This document shows, in pieces, positions 35,381 through 42,697 of a stretch of DNA of 64,000 nucleotides; the first letter of the stretch is position 1; every line of letters starts with the position of its first letter. Source of the DNA: Paenibacillus cellulosilyticus (GTDB lineage: Bacteria > Bacillota > Bacilli > Paenibacillales > Paenibacillaceae); NCBI RefSeq assembly GCF_003182255.1, contig NZ_QGTQ01000003.1, forward strand, positions 124,001-188,000. The letters run 5' to 3'. The notes beneath the pieces are model-generated. The model did no database searches and had not been told where the DNA came from. It was given only the letters and a program-made list of their open reading frames with translations. Made by a program: the position numbers and the translations under genes.

Positions 35381-36811
35381 TTGAGTTTAAGTCATCCACA
35401 ACAGGCGAAAAAGGCGCATTTTAATGCATTTATGAGAGGCTCCGGGCATCATTCTGCTGCTTGGAAGCATCCCGATTCCAATCCGAAGGAGGATCTGGAT
35501 CTCGACTACTACGCGAAAATTGCGCAGATTGCAGAACGTGGCTTGTTCGATTCGCTGTTCATGGCGGATAACTATTCGGGCTTGGGCCGGCGGCTGGAGC
35601 CATTCACGCTGCTGTCTGCGCTCGCGGCGCTGACGAAGCATGTTGGTTTTATCGCGACGGTCAGCACGACGTATAACGATCCGTATCATGTCGCTCGGAA
35701 GTTCGCTTCGCTGGATCATATCAGCAAAGGCCGAGCGGCATGGAACATCGTCACCGGTCATTCCAAGGAGGATGCTGAGAACCTCAGCAGACTTGAGCAT
35801 CCCGATGTTGCGAAGCGCTATGAGATCGGCGACGAGTTCGTCGAAGTGACGAAGCAGCTGTGGGACAGCTGGGAGGAAGACGCACTAATCTATGACCGTG
35901 ATACTGGCATTGCGCTTGATTCGAGCAAGGTGTACGAGATCAAGTTCCAAGGTCAGTATTACAACGTAAAAGGACCACTGAACATCCCGAGACCGCCGCA
36001 AGGCTATCCGGTGCTCGTACAAGCGGGATCATCCGAGAATGGTAAGGAGCTCGCTGCGAAGACAGCTGAGGTCATCTTTACCGCTCAGCAGACGCTTGGC
36101 GCTGCGCAGGAATTTTACTCGGATGTCAAAGGCCGCTTATCCAGGTATGGCCGTACGCCAGACCAGCTCCTCATCATGCCGGGCCTAAGCCCGATCGTAG
36201 CCGATACGGAGGCCGAGGCGAGAGACATTGAGGACGAGTTCAACGCACTGCTCAATCCGAAGCAGGCGCTGAAGCGGCTGTCGAACTATTTTACAGTCGA
36301 CCTGACCGAGTATTCGCTCGACAGCCTCGTACCCGTCGACAAGGCGAAGCCGTATGGCACGATCACAACGGGTATTACAAGCCGCCAAGAGGTTGTCGTT
36401 GACGCCGCGAAGCGGGACAACATGACGATCCGGCAGTTTCTCGCAAGAAGCGCGGCTGCCCACGGTCATGTCTCGTTCACCGGCTCCGTCATCCAGACGG
36501 CTGATTTCATCGAGAAATGGATTCGCAACAACGGCGCCGACGGCTTCAACATTCTCCCGCACATCTATTACACAGGACTGGAGACGTTCGTCGACAAAGT
36601 CGTTCCCGAGCTCCAAAACCGCGGCCTTTTTCGCACGGCCTACGAGGGCACCACACTCCGCGAAAACCTCGGCCTCGCGCGCCCCGAGAACAAAAACCGC
36701 GCGATCTGGGCGCTCCGCAGAGAGTTGGAGCAGGAGCAGCAGAAGCAGCAAGAACAACAGAAGGAGCGGCAACAAGACCAGCAACAAGAGCAGCAGCAGA
36801 AGGCTCAGTAA
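35381..36811 (+). CDS. LLM-class flavin-dependent monooxygenase, paralogue 4, with Gln-rich tail
   Basis: This fourth paralogue (476 aa from TTG 35381) has AHFNAFMRGSGHHSAAWK, KGRAAWNIVTGHSKEDAENLS and QAGSSENGKELAAKTAEVIF. It shares the LDSLVPVDKAKP and GHVSFTGSVIQTADFIEKW segments with paralogue 2. It ends in an unusual tail of about 30 residues, mostly Gln, Glu, Lys and Arg, in imperfect short repeats, absent from the other three. GAGGTG lies 6 bases before TTG 35381; ATG 35354 in frame has no ribosome site. It is the last gene of the cluster. Confidence 0.9.
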   Translation: MSLSHPQQAKKAHFNAFMRGSGHHSAAWKHPDSNPKEDLDLDYYAKIAQIAERGLFDSLFMADNYSGLGRRLEPFTLLSALAALTKHVGFIATVSTTYNDPYHVARKFASLDHISKGRAAWNIVTGHSKEDAENLSRLEHPDVAKRYEIGDEFVEVTKQLWDSWEEDALIYDRDTGIALDSSKVYEIKFQGQYYNVKGPLNIPRPPQGYPVLVQAGSSENGKELAAKTAEVIFTAQQTLGAAQEFYSDVKGRLSRYGRTPDQLLIMPGLSPIVADTEAEARDIEDEFNALLNPKQALKRLSNYFTVDLTEYSLDSLVPVDKAKPYGTITTGITSRQEVVVDAAKRDNMTIRQFLARSAAAHGHVSFTGSVIQTADFIEKWIRNNGADGFNILPHIYYTGLETFVDKVVPELQNRGLFRTAYEGTTLRENLGLARPENKNRAIWALRRELEQEQQKQQEQQKERQQDQQQEQQQKAQ

Positions 36812-36979
36812 GAGCGCGGGCCGAGGAAACGCTATTTGCAGCTAATCAGCCCCCGAGGGCTCTAAGGAACGCAGATGCGCTTATTTGATGGTTTTTCTCG
36901 CATGAAGCCTGAACTTTGACCGAATCGCGACTGTTTATGTAATCTCTTTCGACAAGTCGTAACTCCCCAGCAGAACTGG

Positions 36980-37107
36980 AAAGCGTGTCCCACAGGGACG
37001 AAAGCGGGTATTTGCTCGCATGTTAGGTCTCATCGAATTCGTCTGCAAGCACTTATACGTTTCTAGAGTACTCAAACGTAAAGCGTGTCCCGAAGGGGAC
37101 TAAAGCG
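36980..37107. repeat. Two copies of a short hairpin repeat (AAAGCGTGTCC type)
   Basis: AAAGCGTGTCCcacaGGGACG followed by AAAGCG (36980-37006) and AAAGCGTGTCCcgaaGGGGAC followed by TAAAGCG (37080-37107) lie 100 bases apart. Each contains a GTCCC/GGGAC hairpin between two AAAGCG boxes. They look like members of an interspersed repeat family. The gap 36812-37266 has no gene I can support. Confidence 0.65.
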
Positions 37108-37140
37108 AGCACACGCTCATCGGTATATAGACCAGTCATT

Positions 37141-37229
37141 CCGGGGTCCCGGGGTTGGAAACCCCGGGGGCCCTCCCTTGCAGGGAGGGTTTGGGTGGGT
37201 AGAAGTCCCGAGGGTTTGGGTGGGTAGAA
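37141..37229 (-). repeat. Interspersed GC-rich repeat, copy B, with a partial tandem copy
   Basis: Read on the minus strand this is the element seen at 7075-7144: ACCCACCCAAACCCTCCC, a CCTCCCTGCAAGGGAGG stem-loop, then a perfect CCCGGGGTTTCCAACCCCGGG dyad. Its end (GAGGGTTTGGGTGGGTAGAA) is repeated once more at 37210-37229. It sits between the LLM cluster and the second aldo/keto reductase. Confidence 0.75.
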
Positions 37230-37266
37230 AATCTAGTGAGTAGAAAAATTTAGGAGGTCTTATAAA

Positions 37267-38235
37267 ATGTCAATCCAATATCGTAACTTAGGTGCAAGCG
37301 GTTTGAAAGTAAGTGAAATCAGCCTCGGCAGCTGGCTGACGTATGGCGGTTATGTCGAGCGCGAGAACGCGGTCCAGTCCATTCGCAAGGCGTACGAGCT
37401 AGGCGTCAATTTCTTCGATACGGCCAATGTGTATGCGAAGGGTGAAGCGGAGCGCGTAGTCGGCGAGACGCTGCGTGACTATGAACGTGAGTCGTATGTG
37501 CTCGCGACGAAGGTATACGGCAGAATCGGCGATGGTCCGAACGACCGAGGCTTATCCCGCAAGCATGTCATCGAGTCGGCGAACGCCAGCTTGAAGCGGC
37601 TTGGCTTGGATTATGTAGATGTGCTGTACAGTCATCGTTTCGATGCCGAGACGCCGCTGGAGGAGACGCTCCGTGCTTTCGAGGATCTGGTCCGCCAAGG
37701 CAAGGTGCTTTATGTAGGCGTGAGCGAGTGGACAGCAGCTCAAATTACGGAGGCGTTCGCGATCGCGGACAAATATTTGCTCGACCGTATCGTCGTTAAT
37801 CAGCCGATCTACAACTTGTTCGAGCGTTATATCGAGAAAGAGATTATTCCGCTTGGCCTGAAGAAAGGGTTCGGCCAGGTCGTCTTCTCGCCGCTGGCGC
37901 AAGGGCTGCTAACGGGCAAATATTCGTCGAACGCCCAGGTGCCAGCTGATTCGCGCGCTGCGAAGCACGATAATTTCAAAAATAAGCTTACGGAAGAGAA
38001 GCTTGCGAAGGTTGAGCAGCTGCAAACGATCGCCCGCGAGCTCGACATTACGGTAGGCCAGCTCTCGCTCGCTTGGATTCTGAGACAGTCAAACGTATCG
38101 AGTGCCCTCGTTGGTGCGAGCCGTCCAGAGCAGGTGGAGGAGAACGTGAAGGCGTCCGGTATCGTGCTGGATGAATCTACACTGAATCGAATTGCGGATA
38201 TTATCGAGAACAACCCGGTGCCTTCAAGAGCGTAG
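37267..38235 (+). CDS. Aldo/keto reductase, second copy
   Basis: This NADPH-dependent aldo/keto reductase has 322 aa, the same length as that at 14112. It starts MSIQYRNLGASGLKVSEISL. The catalytic residues are in FFDTANVYAKGEAE (Asp, Tyr), LATKVYGR (Lys) and LYSHRFDAETP (His). The segments YNLFERYIEKEIIP and VVFSPLAQGLLTGKYSS are typical of the K-channel-beta-like branch. TTTAGGAGG precedes the ATG. It is separated from the LLM cluster by a repeat-rich gap, and from the PadR gene by a perfect terminator, so it is probably a single-gene unit. The substrate is unknown. Confidence 0.92.
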   Translation: MSIQYRNLGASGLKVSEISLGSWLTYGGYVERENAVQSIRKAYELGVNFFDTANVYAKGEAERVVGETLRDYERESYVLATKVYGRIGDGPNDRGLSRKHVIESANASLKRLGLDYVDVLYSHRFDAETPLEETLRAFEDLVRQGKVLYVGVSEWTAAQITEAFAIADKYLLDRIVVNQPIYNLFERYIEKEIIPLGLKKGFGQVVFSPLAQGLLTGKYSSNAQVPADSRAAKHDNFKNKLTEEKLAKVEQLQTIARELDITVGQLSLAWILRQSNVSSALVGASRPEQVEENVKASGIVLDESTLNRIADIIENNPVPSRA

Positions 38236-38276
38236 TTGTTTTCGATTCGAACTAGCGGTTATAAGTGGAATGCGAA

Positions 38277-38311
38277 CAAGCTCCAGTAAACCGATCGTTT
38301 ACTGGAGCTTG
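38277..38311 (+). terminator. Terminator hairpin with a perfect 15-bp stem
   Basis: CAAGCTCCAGTAAAC (38277-38291) pairs perfectly across a five-base loop with GTTTACTGGAGCTTG (38297-38311). The T-tract afterwards is poor (TTATG), but the stem is strong and the position fits the end of the aldo/keto reductase unit. Confidence 0.75.
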
Positions 38312-38367
38312 TTATGCGTGCAGACTAGTCGATTTGATCGTCAGGGAAGGATTGCCAAATAACGATA

Positions 38368-38396
38368 TTGCCAGATAACGATATATCGCATAGAAT
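38368..38396 (+). promoter_or_regulatory. Candidate SigA promoter of padR-ABC operon, with operator in the spacer
   Basis: TTGCCA (38368-38373), a 17-base spacer and TAGAAT (38391-38396) make a good SigA promoter. The spacer contains the dyad core CGATATATCG (38379-38388), so a bound repressor would block RNA polymerase. Confidence 0.65.
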
Positions 38397-38410
38397 AAAA
38401 CCATAATCAA

Positions 38411-38426
38411 TACGATATATCGCTAA
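38411..38426. promoter_or_regulatory. Second probable PadR operator at padR
   Basis: TACGATATATCGCTAA contains the same core CGATATATCG (38413-38422) as the site in the promoter spacer and the perfect palindrome at 27465. It lies just downstream of the expected transcription start and 20 bases before padR. A partial site, AACGATATTG, occurs at 38361-38370. Confidence 0.6.
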
Positions 38427-38442
38427 TGGGGCGTGATACAAC

Positions 38443-39036
38443 ATGTCAAAGGAATGGCAGCAGGAAGAACGATTGTTTTTGCACTTGGGGAATGAACGGG
38501 ACACGAATGGTTCCGGTAAACGGTATTTCAGCCGGGGCGGTGTCAAATACGCACTGCTGGAGCTGCTGCAGCAGGAGAATATGCACGGCTATCAGATGAT
38601 GAAAGCGCTGGAGGAGCAGTCTGGCGGCACGTATAAACCGAGCGCTGGCTCGATTTATCCGACGCTGCAGATGCTGCGGGATCAAGGCTTCGTTACGGCA
38701 TCGAAGATCGACGGTAAGAAAGTGTTCGAGATTACGGACGACGGACGTGCCTATCTGCTTGAAGAACGGGACAATGAGGAGAATCATGCATCCGGCGAGG
38801 AGCGCCAGGAACAGGGTTTTGCCGAAGAGGAAGAAGCTCGGCCTGAAGGGGTCCGCCGGAATCGCCGGCTGACGCCGAAGGGCAAGGAGCTGCTGCATCT
38901 CCTCAAGGCAGCGGAACGTGCGGCGCTTACCGATCCAGATAAAGCACAGGCTTTGCGCACCATTCTGCACGGTTTGCTCGTATCGCTGCGGCATATTACG
39001 GAAGGCACGGAGCAGGGAAGGGAGGCTTCCCAATGA
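38443..39036 (+). CDS. PadR family transcriptional regulator
   Basis: This 197-aa regulator has a winged helix of PadR type at about residues 33-107: VKYALLELLQQENMHGYQM, KPSAGSIYPTLQMLRDQGFV and KKVFEITDDGRAYL. An unusual 40-residue acidic linker (NEENHASGEERQEQGFAEEEE) follows, then a C-terminal helical part that would form the dimer. PadR proteins are usually repressors released by small ligands such as drugs or phenolics, and often control the multidrug exporter beside them. Here the stop overlaps the start of the first ABC exporter gene, and operator-like dyads cover its own promoter, so autoregulation of the whole operon is likely. Confidence 0.92.
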   Translation: MSKEWQQEERLFLHLGNERDTNGSGKRYFSRGGVKYALLELLQQENMHGYQMMKALEEQSGGTYKPSAGSIYPTLQMLRDQGFVTASKIDGKKVFEITDDGRAYLLEERDNEENHASGEERQEQGFAEEEEARPEGVRRNRRLTPKGKELLHLLKAAERAALTDPDKAQALRTILHGLLVSLRHITEGTEQGREASQ

Positions 39037-40934
39037 GCGGGCCGAATCCGATGCCCGGCCAGTTCCGTCCAGGCGGCGGAATGGGTGGCGGCGGAATGAG
39101 ACGTTTTGGAACGGGCGAGAAAGTGAAGCCGGCGAGCATCTATGGGATGTTCGTCCGCATTTTCGCGCATGTCCGAGTGCAGTGGAAAGCATTGGTCATC
39201 TCGATCATCTGCTTAACCGCCATCTCGCTGCTGCAGTTCGCTATTCCGCAATTAACGCGCGTCACCATCGACCACATCATTCCGGACCAGGCTTATAACA
39301 AGCTGTTTCTCATCGCCATCGGTATTCTTGGCTCGGCAGCGCTGCTAGGCGTTCTCGGTTACTTCAGTACTTCGCTCATTGCTTCGATTGGGCAGAAGGT
39401 GCTGTACGATCTGCGCAACGACTTGTACCGCCATCTGCAGAGCATGGACATATCCTTCTTCGACCGCAATCGGACCGGTGACCTGATGTCCCGCGTCACC
39501 AACGATGTTAATATTCTTCAGCAAATGATTTCCTCCAGCATGATGCAGCTTGTAACGGACTTATTCACCTTCACGGCTATCGCGCTTTATATGCTGTGGA
39601 TTGACTGGCGTTTAACGCTGCTGCTGCTTGCGACTTTCCCTTGCATGCTGCTGACGACGCGGTTGTTCGGCAAGCGGATGCGCGCTTCGTTCCGTACCGT
39701 TCAAGAATCGGTAGCGGATGTGAGCGACCATCTGCAGAACGCATTGACTGGCATTCGACTGATCAAATCGTTCACTGCCGAGCAATACGAGGAAGAACGG
39801 TTCGCCAAGCGAACAGAGCGCAACATGGATGCCAACATCCAAGTGGTACGTCTGCGGGCGGCTTATGAACCGATTATCGATTTTCTCAATTTCGTCGGGT
39901 TGGCCATCGTGCTCGTGTTCGGCGCATGGCTCGCGATGAAGGGCCATATGACGGTCGGTACGATCGTCGCGTTCACCGCATACTTACGTCTGCTGCAAAA
40001 TCCGATTCGCCATTTCAGCCGGATTATGAATACGATCCAGCAAGCGGCGGCGGGCTATGAGCGGATCATGGAGATTTTGAACACGAAGGCGGAGGTTATC
40101 GAGAAGCTGGACGCTGTTCGATTGCCGCCAGTTGACGGGCGCATCGTATTCGACAAGGTCGATTTTGCCTACAATCGAGATTCGTCTGTCCTGTCGCAGT
40201 TCGATCTGACGCTTGAAGCGGGACAAATTACAGCGCTCGTTGGCTCCTCTGGTTCAGGCAAGTCGACAATTGCGCATCTCATTGCAAGATTTTACGATCC
40301 GCAGAGCGGCTCCATCACCGTAGACGGCCTCGGCTTGAAGGATGTTACACTGTCCTCGCTGCGCGAGCAGATCGGGATTGTCTCGCAAGATATTATTTTG
40401 TTCAACGGCTCGATTATGGACAATATTCGTTACGGCCGTTTGGATGCAACGGAGGAGGAAGTACACGCTGCAGCAGATGCGGCGAATGCCAGCGACTTCA
40501 TTGCGTCGTTCCCGCAGGGCTACGAGACGATGATCGGCGAACGCGGCGTGAAGCTGTCGGGCGGCCAGAAGCAGCGGATCTCGATCGCAAGAGCGATTCT
40601 TAAGAACCCGCGCATCATCATTCTCGACGAAGCGACGGCATCGCTTGATACCGAGTCCGAGCAGCACATTCAAGAGGCGCTGGCGAAGCTGCTGAAGGGC
40701 CGCACTTGTCTCGTTATTGCGCATCGTCTATCTACGATTCAGCAGGCGGATCGCATCTACGTGCTGGAGCAGGGACAGATTGTCGAGAGCGGCAGCCATG
40801 CAGAGCTTCTCCAGCTGTCCGGACGTTACAAACAGCTGTATGAGCTGCAATTTCCGAAGAAGGGGCGCAGCGAAAGCGACAGCAGCAGCGTAGGGAAGAA
40901 GACGACTCATCATAGGGAAGTGAAGGCGTTGTGA
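39033..40934 (+). CDS. ABC exporter half-transporter (MsbA/LmrA type)
   Basis: This 633-aa protein has a Gly/Pro/Met-rich N-terminus, six membrane helices (about 50-330) and a C-terminal ATPase. Walker A is GSSGSGKST, the signature LSGGQKQRISIARAI, Walker B IIILDEATASLD with the catalytic Glu present, and the H-loop AHRLSTI. A complete consensus site means it can work as a homodimer. It is expected to export a hydrophobic drug or lipid-like compound. It overlaps padR by four bases and the next transporter by four bases, so the four genes form one coupled operon. Confidence 0.93.
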   Translation: MSGPNPMPGQFRPGGGMGGGGMRRFGTGEKVKPASIYGMFVRIFAHVRVQWKALVISIICLTAISLLQFAIPQLTRVTIDHIIPDQAYNKLFLIAIGILGSAALLGVLGYFSTSLIASIGQKVLYDLRNDLYRHLQSMDISFFDRNRTGDLMSRVTNDVNILQQMISSSMMQLVTDLFTFTAIALYMLWIDWRLTLLLLATFPCMLLTTRLFGKRMRASFRTVQESVADVSDHLQNALTGIRLIKSFTAEQYEEERFAKRTERNMDANIQVVRLRAAYEPIIDFLNFVGLAIVLVFGAWLAMKGHMTVGTIVAFTAYLRLLQNPIRHFSRIMNTIQQAAAGYERIMEILNTKAEVIEKLDAVRLPPVDGRIVFDKVDFAYNRDSSVLSQFDLTLEAGQITALVGSSGSGKSTIAHLIARFYDPQSGSITVDGLGLKDVTLSSLREQIGIVSQDIILFNGSIMDNIRYGRLDATEEEVHAAADAANASDFIASFPQGYETMIGERGVKLSGGQKQRISIARAILKNPRIIILDEATASLDTESEQHIQEALAKLLKGRTCLVIAHRLSTIQQADRIYVLEQGQIVESGSHAELLQLSGRYKQLYELQFPKKGRSESDSSSVGKKTTHHREVKAL

Positions 40935-42697
40935 AACCAAAACGGATTTTACTCGATTTTTTCCGCGCGACTTGGTACTTTTATTTGCTTTCTTTATGCT
41001 TTCATCTCATATCCAATCTGATCAACGTGTTCTATCCGAAGGTGCTTGGCAGCTTCACCGATAAGCTCCAACAAGGCGGGCTGACGCATGATCTCATCAT
41101 TCATTACAGCGTGCTGCTGCTTCTGATCGGCGCGGGCGCGGTGCTGTTCAACGGCATCGCAATGTATTTCATTATGTATGTCGGGCGCAAATTCGAATTC
41201 AACGTCCGCGGCGGCTTGTTCCAGCATTTCACAGGGATGGGCGAGCGGTTTTATTCGAAAAATGGGGTCGGCAAGCTGCTCAGCTACTTCATGAACGACG
41301 TAACGGCGGTGCGCGAGTCGATATCCATGGGCTTCAACGCTACAACGAATGCTGCGATGCTTATCATTTCGGCGGTTACGATGATGATCATTAGCGGCAT
41401 TCCGGTCTATTTGATCGCGGCATCGGTGTTCCCGCTTCTGCTCATTCCGTTCATCGTTGTTTATCTAGGTCCGATTATTCGGAAGCGGTCGATGGAGGTA
41501 CAGGAGGCACTCGGTACGATGACCGAAACTGCTGAGGAGCAGTTCGGCGGCATCCGCGTGACGAAGAAATTCGCGGTTGAACCGATCATGAACGAGCGGT
41601 TCGGGAAGACGGTCGAACAGATTCGCCGCAATCAGCTTCGGCTTGTGCGCGTATCCTCGTTCTTCCAAGCGCTGATCCCGCTTCTTGGCACGATCGCACT
41701 TATAATTGCGCTCGCACTCGGCGGGTATCTGACGATTACGCAGCATGTTTCGCTCGGTAATTTCGTCGCGTTGACGCTTTACGTGCGGATGATGATGAAC
41801 CCGCTGCAGCAGATCGGCAACGTCATCAACTCGATTCAACGCTCGCGGGCGTCGCTGGAGCGGCTTAACGCGCTGCTCTCGCAGCAGCCCGACATCGTCG
41901 AGAACGACGGAGCGAAGGCGATCGATCTCTCGCATGCGGATATTAAGATCGAGAATCTGACGTTTACGTACAATCCAGATTCAGCGCCGGTCCTCCAAGA
42001 TATTAATGTTCATATTAAGTCTGGGATGACGCTTGGCATTATCGGCCGAACGGGAAGCGGCAAGACGACGCTGATGAAGCTGCTGCTTCGCACGTACGAT
42101 CCAGCGCCGGGGACGATTCGTTATGGCGATACGGATGTCCGGGATCTAACGCTCGAGAGCTTGCGCACACAGGTGGCGTATGTGCCGCAGGATGGCTTTC
42201 TGTTCAGTACGACGATTCGGGAAAATATAGCGTTCTACAAGCGCGACTCCGCGCTGTCGGACGTAGAGACGGCCGCGCAGCAGGCGCAAATCTACAGCAA
42301 TGTCGTCGATCTGCCTGACCGCTTCGAGACGCGGCTCGGTGAGCGGGGGCTGACGCTGTCCGGCGGCCAGCGCCAGCGCACGAGCCTTGCCCGCGGCTTG
42401 ATCAAGAACGCGCCAGTCATCATTCTCGATGACAGCGTGAGCGCCGTAGACGCGGTGACGGAGAAGGACATTATCGCTTCGATTCAGAAGGAGCGCCATC
42501 AGAAGACGACGATTATCATCGCGCATCGGATTAGTGCCATCAAGCATGCGGACGAAATTATCGTGCTTGATGGCGGTGTGATCGTGCAGCGAGGCACACA
42601 CGACCAGCTGCTGCATGAAGAGGAGGGGCTGTACGCTGCCCTTCATGCGATTCAGGAGGAGGGAAGTCTGCATGCGACCGGCACAAGCCATTCATAA
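40931..42697 (+). CDS. ABC exporter half-transporter, BmrC-like (degenerate ATPase site)
   Basis: This 588-aa half-transporter has six helices and a C-terminal ATPase. Walker A is GRTGSGKTT and the signature LSGGQRQRTSLARGL. The Walker B is VIILDDSVSAVD, where the catalytic Glu is replaced by Asp. In heterodimeric exporters such as Bacillus BmrCD (YheI/YheH), this is the mark of the degenerate-site subunit. The size also fits BmrC. The start is GTG 40931, overlapping the previous stop. Its partner follows at 42672. The substrate is probably a drug, by family. Confidence 0.92.
   Translation: MKPKRILLDFFRATWYFYLLSLCFHLISNLINVFYPKVLGSFTDKLQQGGLTHDLIIHYSVLLLLIGAGAVLFNGIAMYFIMYVGRKFEFNVRGGLFQHFTGMGERFYSKNGVGKLLSYFMNDVTAVRESISMGFNATTNAAMLIISAVTMMIISGIPVYLIAASVFPLLLIPFIVVYLGPIIRKRSMEVQEALGTMTETAEEQFGGIRVTKKFAVEPIMNERFGKTVEQIRRNQLRLVRVSSFFQALIPLLGTIALIIALALGGYLTITQHVSLGNFVALTLYVRMMMNPLQQIGNVINSIQRSRASLERLNALLSQQPDIVENDGAKAIDLSHADIKIENLTFTYNPDSAPVLQDINVHIKSGMTLGIIGRTGSGKTTLMKLLLRTYDPAPGTIRYGDTDVRDLTLESLRTQVAYVPQDGFLFSTTIRENIAFYKRDSALSDVETAAQQAQIYSNVVDLPDRFETRLGERGLTLSGGQRQRTSLARGLIKNAPVIILDDSVSAVDAVTEKDIIASIQKERHQKTTIIIAHRISAIKHADEIIVLDGGVIVQRGTHDQLLHEEEGLYAALHAIQEEGSLHATGTSHS

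Noticed and set aside
42615-42671. Upstream extension of the BmrD-like gene
   Set aside because: The extra residues are read within the previous gene, and a strong ribosome site supports ATG 42672.
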